8,128 nt of DNA from the NCBI GenBank assembly GCA_020047885.1, contig JAIFNF010000017.1:1-8128 (forward strand), given 5' to 3'. Position 1 is the first letter of the stretch. Every line of letters begins with the position of its first letter. This document shows positions 1 through 5,780 of this stretch, piece after piece. This stretch comes from Gammaproteobacteria bacterium (lineage in GTDB: Bacteria; Pseudomonadota; Gammaproteobacteria; Competibacterales; Competibacteraceae). The notes below the pieces were generated by a model. That model was not told where the DNA came from, searched no databases, and worked only from the letters and a program-made list of their open reading frames with translations. The position numbers were made by a program, and so were the translations under genes.

Positions 1-1353
1 CTTGAGATTAAAAAAGCACTGCTGGAAAAAAAGCTTGATCCGCAAAGTGCGGATTGGTGGGGTCCCGAAAAAATCAAGGAGTTCAAAGCAGAATTAGCGG
101 AGGTTAATCTGCAAATCGCCGCCGTAACAGCCAATCTAGATAAAAACGGCCAGGAATTCGACGAAGGCGCAGCGAAGATTGAAAACGCCGGAAATAAAAC
201 CGACGCCCTTCGGCAAAAAATGGCGGACGCCAAATCCGCCGTGGAAGCCGCCGGAAAAGCCGCCCAGGACACAGGCGACGACTGGGCAGCGATGGCGGCG
301 GACATTAAAGCCACATCCGATCATGTAGATGATACCGTCAAGCGCCTCAGTAACTTCAAGATTGACGCGCCGACGGTGGATTGGGGTGATGACCCGTTCG
401 GCGTTCTTGAAGAGGAGTATCAAAATCTCTCGCTAGGCGTTGTCGGCAACCCATTTGAAGATGCGATTGAGGGGGTTACGGCGTTCGGTCAGGCCGCCGA
501 AGACGCCGGATTCGGAACTGCGGAGTTTGCGGACTCCGTAAAAAAAGCGGCGGCGGAGGCGGCGACGGGAGCCAAGGACGGCAAGAATGCGATGGTGGAA
601 TGGGGGAAGGCGATTGGAAAAATACCGGACGTCGAACTCCCAGAGGGCGTCAAGAAAACGGCCGGAGTCTTTCGGGAAGCCACTCAGGCGGCGAAAGAAC
701 ATCAAGGTGCTATTGACAGCGTATCCACCGTTTATGAAGCCGTGAATGGAAAAACCGTCAAGGCCACCGGTGCGTTCAAAGCGGCGGCAGACACTACGCA
801 GCAAGCCAAGGATCAACTCGACGCCCTGACCAAAGGCGGGAAGTTGACCGTGGAACAACTGACGGAAATCACCAAAACGGCCAATGATTTTGAAGTTAAA
901 ATGGAAGAAATCGCGTCCAATGAACGGATTAAAAACATTGAGGCGGCGGTGTCGATTAAAACCGAGGGACTGAAAGCGGATGCTGAGCGGGTGAAGTCTG
1001 TTTTCGCCAGCATTGATAACACCGTGACCAGTACCGGGGATACATTGAATAGCCTGTTCGGAAACTACGCCAATGCCGATAGTTGGGATAAGCTGAAAAT
1101 TGACAGCCAAATTCGACTCGAAAACAAGCGCCGACAAGAAGCGCTAGACCTGCAAAAGAAAATGGCGGAAAAAGAAATGGAGCGGATTGAAGCGCAAATT
1201 CAGGCCATGAATCGTGGCGATGCGCTCATCAAGATTGAAGGCGACGGACTTAAGCCGGAATTGGAGGCGTTTATGTGGAAAATCCTGTCACTGATCCGGG
1301 TTCGCGCCAACGCTGAGTTTAGCGACTATCTACTAGGGATAGGTGCGACATGA
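1..1353 (+). CDS. Tail tape-measure-like protein, C-terminal part (5' end outside window)
   Basis: The frame is open from base 1 with no stop, so this is the last 450 codons of a longer gene; the ATG at 220 is probably internal, since the 73 codons before it have the same charged, Ala/Lys/Glu-rich, helical character. Almost the whole product reads as long amphipathic helices, with a strong coiled-coil-like stretch near residues 368-405 (many K, R, E, Q, M). The final 40 or so residues contain GDALIKIEGDGL and then MWKILSLIRVRANAEF, a tail that I recall from tape-measure proteins of siphophages. Such proteins run the length of the tail tube and set its length. The next gene overlaps the stop by 4 bases (ATGA), and the neighbours are tail genes, which supports the role. 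The hydrophobic segments often seen in tape measures are not in this part. Another long helical structural protein is the main alternative. Confidence 0.72.
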   Translation, partial: LEIKKALLEKKLDPQSADWWGPEKIKEFKAELAEVNLQIAAVTANLDKNGQEFDEGAAKIENAGNKTDALRQKMADAKSAVEAAGKAAQDTGDDWAAMAADIKATSDHVDDTVKRLSNFKIDAPTVDWGDDPFGVLEEEYQNLSLGVVGNPFEDAIEGVTAFGQAAEDAGFGTAEFADSVKKAAAEAATGAKDGKNAMVEWGKAIGKIPDVELPEGVKKTAGVFREATQAAKEHQGAIDSVSTVYEAVNGKTVKATGAFKAAADTTQQAKDQLDALTKGGKLTVEQLTEITKTANDFEVKMEEIASNERIKNIEAAVSIKTEGLKADAERVKSVFASIDNTVTSTGDTLNSLFGNYANADSWDKLKIDSQIRLENKRRQEALDLQKKMAEKEMERIEAQIQAMNRGDALIKIEGDGLKPELEAFMWKILSLIRVRANAEFSDYLLGIGAT

Positions 1354-1715
1354 TCAGCCTGTCCGCGCCGACCTATGACATTTCCGGCACGTTATTATTG
1401 GCCCAGGCGCGAGTCAAAAATCCCTACGATACCCAGCGCCGAGGCAGTGTGACCGCCACTCTGGATGGGGGTGTGAGCGTTTACGACACCGGTTTCTCCG
1501 AGGCGGATCAGACGTTCCGAGTCGATGTTAAGCGCCCCAGTAAAAACCTGCTGGTGGCGCTGCGCTACCTGATTGCTTATTACGCCGAACTCACCCTGTG
1601 CTGCGAGTCCGGCTGCTATTCCGCTGTGGCGTCGTTTAGCGCCAGTGGCGATACCCTGAATCTGCAACTGCGGGTCATTACCCGCCTGGATATTGATACT
1701 GACCAGCGGGATTGA
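1350..1715 (+). CDS. Small tail protein following the tape measure
   Basis: This is a 121-residue protein whose ATG overlaps the tape-measure stop (ATGA); an AGG at 1341-1343 sits 6 bases upstream as ribosome binding site. It is strand-rich with no signal peptide or clear membrane helix. The segment YDTGFSEADQTFRVDV (residues 45-60) resembles small proteins that I recall directly after tape-measure genes in siphophage-type tail operons, so a minor tail or tail-tip role is inferred from family resemblance and position. Cysteines cluster at C84, C85 and C89. The C-terminus (LDIDTDQRD) overlaps the next gene by 23 bases and looks improvised: after a natural-looking strand ending LQLRVITRL, the last residues are read from DNA that also encodes the next protein's conserved N-terminal motif. 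The exact function is unknown. Confidence 0.72.
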   Translation: MISLSAPTYDISGTLLLAQARVKNPYDTQRRGSVTATLDGGVSVYDTGFSEADQTFRVDVKRPSKNLLVALRYLIAYYAELTLCCESGCYSAVASFSASGDTLNLQLRVITRLDIDTDQRD

Positions 1716-2085
1716 TCTGGATACCGACACCCTGAAAGTGGCGTTGGTGACCAGCGGCTATACGCCATCGGCGGCGCATACTGCGTGGGCTGATGTATCT
1801 GCCAATGAAGTTGCAACCGGGGCCGGGTACACCACGGGTGGAATTGCTCTGGCAAATCCAGTCGCGACCAATGCCAATATCGATTATGACGATATTACCT
1901 GGGCGGCGCTGACCAAAAACTTTCGGTATGCGGTCTGCTATAAATCCGGCAGCGGCGGCGGACTGACTAATCCGTTGCTCTGGTATGCGCTCTTGGATAC
2001 CACGCCAGTGGATATTGTGAGCAATGGCAGCAACTATACAATCCAGTGGAATGCTACGGATAAGATGTTCTATCGGCCATCTTGA
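1693..2085 (+). CDS. Small phage structural-type protein, TTG start, possibly N-terminally truncated
   Basis: This 130-residue protein carries IDLDTDTLKVALVTSGYTP near its N-terminus and ends ...YTIQWNATDKMFYRPS. The DTDT-[LI]-KV-x-L-V opening, a middle with YKSG and PLLWYALLD, and a closing LQW/IQWN strand are typical of a family of 120-150-residue phage proteins of unknown exact role that I recall from structural gene clusters. The start is uncertain. The frame has a stop at 1657-1659; the first plausible start after it is TTG at 1693, with only CTG 1699 and ATT 1708 as alternatives, and no good Shine-Dalgarno site precedes any of them. Relatives as I remember them have roughly 10-15 residues before the DTDT motif, so the native start may be lost. 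Translation by coupling from the overlapping upstream gene is plausible. The downstream gene begins 15 bases after the stop. Confidence 0.6.
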   Translation: MILTSGIDLDTDTLKVALVTSGYTPSAAHTAWADVSANEVATGAGYTTGGIALANPVATNANIDYDDITWAALTKNFRYAVCYKSGSGGGLTNPLLWYALLDTTPVDIVSNGSNYTIQWNATDKMFYRPS

Positions 2086-2087
2086 AT

Positions 2088-2094
2088 AAGGGGA
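2088..2094 (+). promoter_or_regulatory. Shine-Dalgarno site for the first propeller gene
   Basis: AAGGGGA lies 6 bases before ATG 2101, in the only true intergenic gap (15 bases) of the tail operon. It decides the start at 2101 over the second ATG at 2107. Confidence 0.7.
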
Positions 2095-2100
2095 TAGCCC

Positions 2101-4230
2101 ATGACGATGATTTATTTTACCGGGTATTTGGACCATTGGGGAGAAGATGCTCGAACTAACTTACAACTTGGCAATAAAAATCCGGTAATTGCTAGGGGTT
2201 ATGATACGTCTGGAAATTGCGTCGAAAAAATCCGGTTTGGGGAAATTGTCGCAGAAAAAACAACTATAGGTGATTATGTGTCTTGGGCTTATGAAGCCTA
2301 TACAGAGAAGGGGGCATTAACTCAATTTGATGGGCCATTTCCATATCCGCTTGCTGAATTTATTGCCGTCGCAAAAGATGGAACTGTCTACATTACATTT
2401 GCCAAAAATAATGTTAGTTTCCATGATTTTTTCAGAGTTTATCATCGCAATGGAGATCGAGTTTCGTTCCCTAGAATTATTACTGAATGGTGGGTTACTG
2501 GCGGGATAGCATTGTCGCCTGATGATGATTTTATTTATATTGGCGGACAACCTAACTCAACAGACCAATCCATGCTTAGAAAATACAATAGTAAAACAGG
2601 TGAATTGGTTTGGTCAAAATCAATGCAATTGCCCGACTTAACAGATGGTGGTGTGTCTTATGATATATGCAGTTGCTTGACCGTAGACTTAGAGGGAAAC
2701 ATTTACTGCGGTTGTTATAATCCTCAAGGCTATGGAAGCGTTGAATATAACAGCCAAGGCTATTGGCTGGGGGGGGCCTCATTATTTGGAATTGTTGGAA
2801 CTGAAGAGGTTTTTACTTACACTCACGGTGCAAACACTATTCGGAAATATGATAGTGATGGAAATCTACTATTTACTATTTACCCGCTTTCCGGCGCACC
2901 GACGACCAAAATAGTTGTCGATAATAACGGTAGTATTTATAGCACTCTGGATGGATGTTGGGGATATTTTACCAGCCCGACGGCTTGGGTAGAAACTGTG
3001 CCTTTATTTTCACCAACTGAAATTCCGCACTGTATTTTCAAATGGGACGCGTCTAATGGAAGTTATTTGTCCAGTGGATGGGATTGCAAATTGTTTGATA
3101 TGGCGTGGGATGGCGCAAGCCTATGCATTTATTACTCAAGGCTGGATTTTGCGTCATCCGACCCTTATTTCCCGGCTGGATTTGCCCGGTTAAATGCAGA
3201 TTATTCAGTGCAAATTCCTAGAAAAATATACGATTACTTATCAAGACTCACTGCTGACAATGGGATTGCTTATCTCGGACTCAGATCACAAATCGTAGTA
3301 CAACCAGCAACTCAAACATATATTTATGGCAGCTACGAAACATTCGACAACGATAATGCAGACCTCTGGTACGGAAAAACAGGAACCAGCGACCCCGGCG
3401 TTAATGGGTCTGGAGTTATATGGCGAGACTATAGAAGCACTTTATCAGATACCTCCTATTATGAACCACTTTATAATAGCCTTGAAATAGATACCTATAT
3501 CAACACAAAAACTGCACCGGATTTGGTTGATAACCAATCGGGATGGGTCACTAGAAATTGCGTCGTTGTAAAAAATACTCAATTTGATTCAATTTCACTA
3601 CCTGCTCTGCTCACAATCCCATCATGGGTTGGAGATCGGTATAATCAGATTAGTGGCATTCCGGTTACGTTCAGTTTCGGCAACGCGGCTTATCTGCGAG
3701 ATTATGTCGGGCCAGTTCGGCCGGTGGTTTATCGGCTATATTTGACCGGAACGCCGGATATTGAGCTAAAAATATCCTCTCTATCAATTCGCCGGTCTAT
3801 CACTTCCAGGAGCCTGTCGGTGGTTGCATCTTTGGAGTCAGGCGGGCAAATGGCAGCAATTGAAGCAAGGGCTAGTGGGGATTTGGTATTGAAGCGCGGG
3901 GTGAAGCTAGGGAGCGGTATTGAACAATTAGATGAATTGTTGCGGGTTCCGTTTGATGGGATGCGCTTTGATGAAGGGCCAACGTCACTCAGTGCATCCC
4001 TAGACGGCAAATCCGTTGAAACCAGCAACGCGAAAACCAGGGTATTGACCGGTATCAGTTATCGGGCTTTGCAAGACGGAAAGCGCCGCATACGGTGTTC
4101 TGTTGATACCTATATAGCTCCTGGGGATACTGCTGATTTGGGGGGTGGTGAATCAATAATAATCGGTGAATTGGTTTACACGGTATCGGCGCAATCCGCC
4201 ATCATGGAATGCACGGAGGCAGCCCCATGA
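2101..4230 (+). CDS. Tail protein with N-terminal beta-propeller-like region and conserved C-terminal tail domain (paralogue 1)
   Basis: The 709-residue product has two parts. Residues about 30-400 contain degenerate strand repeats of the propeller kind: GIALSPDDDFIYIGG then LRKYNSKTGELVWSK; LTVDLEGNIYCGC; IRKYDSDGNLLFTI then IVVDNNGSIYSTLDG; CIFKWDASNGSYL then FDMAWDGASLCIYYS. These resemble PQQ/NHL-type blades. Residues about 540-709 align by eye with the C-terminus of the next protein (YRLYLTG.../YRAWVST..., GDLVLKRGV/GELVIDAGY, GIEQLDELL/GVEQLGLFL, PGDTADL/PGDTVTA, IMECTE/IMELTE), so the two are paralogues. No signal peptide or transmembrane helix is seen. A tail-tip or receptor-contact protein is inferred: conserved C-domain docks in the tail, propeller is exposed. 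The N-terminal part is strongly AT-rich (33-38% GC in sampled lines), with many ATA, AGA and AAT codons, unlike its neighbours. It ends in the ATGA overlap with the next gene. Confidence 0.75.
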   Translation: MTMIYFTGYLDHWGEDARTNLQLGNKNPVIARGYDTSGNCVEKIRFGEIVAEKTTIGDYVSWAYEAYTEKGALTQFDGPFPYPLAEFIAVAKDGTVYITFAKNNVSFHDFFRVYHRNGDRVSFPRIITEWWVTGGIALSPDDDFIYIGGQPNSTDQSMLRKYNSKTGELVWSKSMQLPDLTDGGVSYDICSCLTVDLEGNIYCGCYNPQGYGSVEYNSQGYWLGGASLFGIVGTEEVFTYTHGANTIRKYDSDGNLLFTIYPLSGAPTTKIVVDNNGSIYSTLDGCWGYFTSPTAWVETVPLFSPTEIPHCIFKWDASNGSYLSSGWDCKLFDMAWDGASLCIYYSRLDFASSDPYFPAGFARLNADYSVQIPRKIYDYLSRLTADNGIAYLGLRSQIVVQPATQTYIYGSYETFDNDNADLWYGKTGTSDPGVNGSGVIWRDYRSTLSDTSYYEPLYNSLEIDTYINTKTAPDLVDNQSGWVTRNCVVVKNTQFDSISLPALLTIPSWVGDRYNQISGIPVTFSFGNAAYLRDYVGPVRPVVYRLYLTGTPDIELKISSLSIRRSITSRSLSVVASLESGGQMAAIEARASGDLVLKRGVKLGSGIEQLDELLRVPFDGMRFDEGPTSLSASLDGKSVETSNAKTRVLTGISYRALQDGKRRIRCSVDTYIAPGDTADLGGGESIIIGELVYTVSAQSAIMECTEAAP
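2110..3650 (+). other. AT-rich segment covering the propeller and linker of paralogue 1
   Basis: Three sampled 60-base lines (from 2161, 2401 and 3301) are 33-38% GC, against 65% in the tape-measure line from 481 and 58% in the line from 5281. The composition recovers around 3650-3750, close to where similarity to the next protein's C-terminal domain begins. The boundaries are approximate. This looks like a module acquired from a different source, but no insertion-sequence ends or target duplications are visible. Confidence 0.6.
2769..2776 (+). repeat. G8 homopolymer within the first propeller gene
   Basis: Eight consecutive G bases span codons 223-226 (Leu-Gly-Gly-Ala). It is the longest single-base run noticed in the window and lies in an otherwise AT-rich coding segment. 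Loss of one G would shift reading into a frame that stops by 2914. Confidence 0.9.
4200..4218 (+). repeat. Duplicated gene-end motif with embedded Shine-Dalgarno site, copy 1
   Basis: This stretch encodes the conserved IME-x-TE terminus of paralogue 1 and contains GGAGG (4215-4219), 7 bases before ATG 4227. It matches 5753-5771 at 17 of 19 bases. The ribosome binding site therefore lies inside the codons for Thr-Glu, and it favours ATG 4227 over the in-frame ATG at 4209, which has no such site. Confidence 0.7.
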
Positions 4231-5780
4231 TCGTAACCACTGGATTCCGAATTAACGAGGTGACCACCAGAGCCTATACTGATGACGGTGTTCCACTGTG
4301 GACTGCTGACTATGGCGCGGATACTAAATGCGTTGTAATTGACAATGATGGGAATGTCTTGGTAGGTGGTCGTGACGGTATTAAAAAATACAGTATTAAC
4401 GGAGTATTTCTTTTACATATTTTAGCGGGAACGAGTTTTTATGCGATTGCGGTAGATAGCAGCGGAAATATTTTCACAGCAGGACCGGTTAGTTTTGGGT
4501 ACACCAATAGAAAATTAACGCCAGGCGGTGATGTGGTCTGGCAAATCAATAGAACGATAGCGATGTATTCGGTCGCTGTGGACAGCAATAATGATGTTTA
4601 TACCAGTGGCGGGTGGAATAGCGGGTATATCACCGTAAAATATAGCAATGCCGGAACCCTGCTCTGGGGGGCAGACGATGCTTATAACGTTAGAGGCGTT
4701 GCGGTTCGCGGAACAAAAGTAGTTACGGGCGGAATTTATTATAATTATGGACAGACCATTCGTGTCTATGACATATCAGGCAATTATCAATGGGGTAGGA
4801 GTTATTATTCCATTAATGCGGTAGCAATAGATTCAGCAGGAAATATTTATACCGGTGGACCGCCACTGAACACTACTTATGAAGCAGTGCGGAAATACAC
4901 TGGCGCTGGGGGTAGTTTATGGACAAAACTGCCCGGATACACGATCAATAGCGTAACCGTTGATGGTTTGGATAATGTCTATGTGGCGGGGGTTAGAAAG
5001 AATAACGCCACTACGCATAAATATAACAGCGCCGGAACGCTGCAATATAGCTTAGATCATGGGACAGGAGTGACCGGCATAGCATGGTTTAGTCCGCCAT
5101 TGATTCTGGTATTCCCGGCACTGTATCTTGTCCTTGGCATTGGCAGTCCGGTGAATGATCTGGCGACCGTGATGCCGCCTTTCAATTATCGCATTGGTTT
5201 GGCCCTTCCTACTTATTCAGATCCACCGTTACCTCCCGATCTAGCCGGTATCCCGGTCGCCAAAATCTACCGGGCCTGGGTATCCACGCCGGGCGGTTCT
5301 ACCCTGGTGGAAATACCCTTTGCCTCGTTCCAATGTACCCGCCGCGTCAACGCCTCCACTTGGCTGACCATGACCACGCCGGGCTATACGCCGGGCTTGG
5401 TGGAGCAACTGGCGGCCCGGATTGGCGGGGAACTGGTGATCGATGCCGGGTATCGACAGGCCGATGGGGTCGAACAGTTGGGTTTGTTTCTGCAGGCTAC
5501 CGTGACCGCTGTCGAGTATGAACGGGAGCGAGGTCAGGCTACTATCCGGTTGACGGCACGGGTCATCAATCCGGCCTATTCGACCACATCCCGAACGCTG
5601 TACGGCATTCAGAACCAGAATAGCGATAACGGACGGATGACGGTCATCTGCGAAACAGACCCACTACTGCGGCCCGGCGATACAGTGACGGCGGCGCGGG
5701 GCATGGCGTTCACGGTGGGGGCGATCCGCTATGCGGTCAGTCCGCACGGTTCCATCATGGAATTGACGGAGTCGCTGTAA
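4227..5780 (+). CDS. Tail protein with seven-blade-type beta-propeller and conserved C-terminal tail domain (paralogue 2)
   Basis: The start is ATG 4227, placed by the GGAGG site and the ATGA overlap; ATG 4209 would add six residues without support. The 517-residue product begins with six clear repeats of about 40-44 residues (35-283), each reading roughly [AS]VAVDS-x-GN-[IV]-[YF]-T-[SA]-GG ... V-[RK]-KY-x-x-[AS]-G-x-L-x-W. A half repeat before them (TRAYTDDGVPLW) and a lone strand after them (TGIAWF) could close a seventh blade. Residues 288-312 are hydrophobic and proline-flanked (LILVFPALYLVLGIG), and residues 320-517 form the domain shared with paralogue 1, including RIGLALPTYSDPPLPPDLA and the IMELTE end. 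It probably sits in the tail tip with the propeller exposed as a binding module; its ligand is unknown. GC rises from about 47% in the propeller (line from 4441) to 58% in the C-domain. It overlaps the next gene by 1 base (TAATG). Confidence 0.77.
   Translation: MIVTTGFRINEVTTRAYTDDGVPLWTADYGADTKCVVIDNDGNVLVGGRDGIKKYSINGVFLLHILAGTSFYAIAVDSSGNIFTAGPVSFGYTNRKLTPGGDVVWQINRTIAMYSVAVDSNNDVYTSGGWNSGYITVKYSNAGTLLWGADDAYNVRGVAVRGTKVVTGGIYYNYGQTIRVYDISGNYQWGRSYYSINAVAIDSAGNIYTGGPPLNTTYEAVRKYTGAGGSLWTKLPGYTINSVTVDGLDNVYVAGVRKNNATTHKYNSAGTLQYSLDHGTGVTGIAWFSPPLILVFPALYLVLGIGSPVNDLATVMPPFNYRIGLALPTYSDPPLPPDLAGIPVAKIYRAWVSTPGGSTLVEIPFASFQCTRRVNASTWLTMTTPGYTPGLVEQLAARIGGELVIDAGYRQADGVEQLGLFLQATVTAVEYERERGQATIRLTARVINPAYSTTSRTLYGIQNQNSDNGRMTVICETDPLLRPGDTVTAARGMAFTVGAIRYAVSPHGSIMELTESL
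4329..5075 (+). repeat. Six protein-level tandem propeller repeats
   Basis: The repeats begin at about residues 35, 74, 116, 157, 198 and 242 of paralogue 2, with signature starts CVVIDNDGN, AIAVDSSGN, SVAVDSNND, GVAVRGTKV, AVAIDSAGN and SVTVDGLDN. They are clear in protein but degenerate in DNA, so this is an old repeat rather than a fresh expansion. Confidence 0.8.
5753..5771 (+). repeat. Duplicated gene-end motif with embedded Shine-Dalgarno site, copy 2
   Basis: This matches 4200-4218 at 17 of 19 bases and encodes the IMELTE terminus of paralogue 2. Its GGAG (5768-5771) lies 8 bases before ATG 5780 and serves the CAP-domain gene. Confidence 0.7.

Noticed and set aside
433..1137. 234-codon open frame on the - strand opposite the tape-measure gene
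   Set aside because: It is a shadow of a GC-rich, Ala/Lys-rich + strand gene; the product is Arg/Phe-rich with no recognisable motif and no ribosome binding context.
1678..2136. 152-codon open frame on the - strand across gene 3
   Set aside because: It lies opposite a recognisable phage protein, crosses gene borders, and shows no family features.
4209..4226. Upstream ATG for the second propeller gene
   Set aside because: The GGAGG lies after this ATG and is spaced correctly for ATG 4227, which also overlaps the previous stop as ATGA.
2101..5780. Diversity-generating retroelement target in the propeller proteins
   Set aside because: Variable tail proteins made it worth considering, but no reverse transcriptase, template repeat or adenine-biased variable repeat was seen, and the shared C-terminal DNA is not near-identical.
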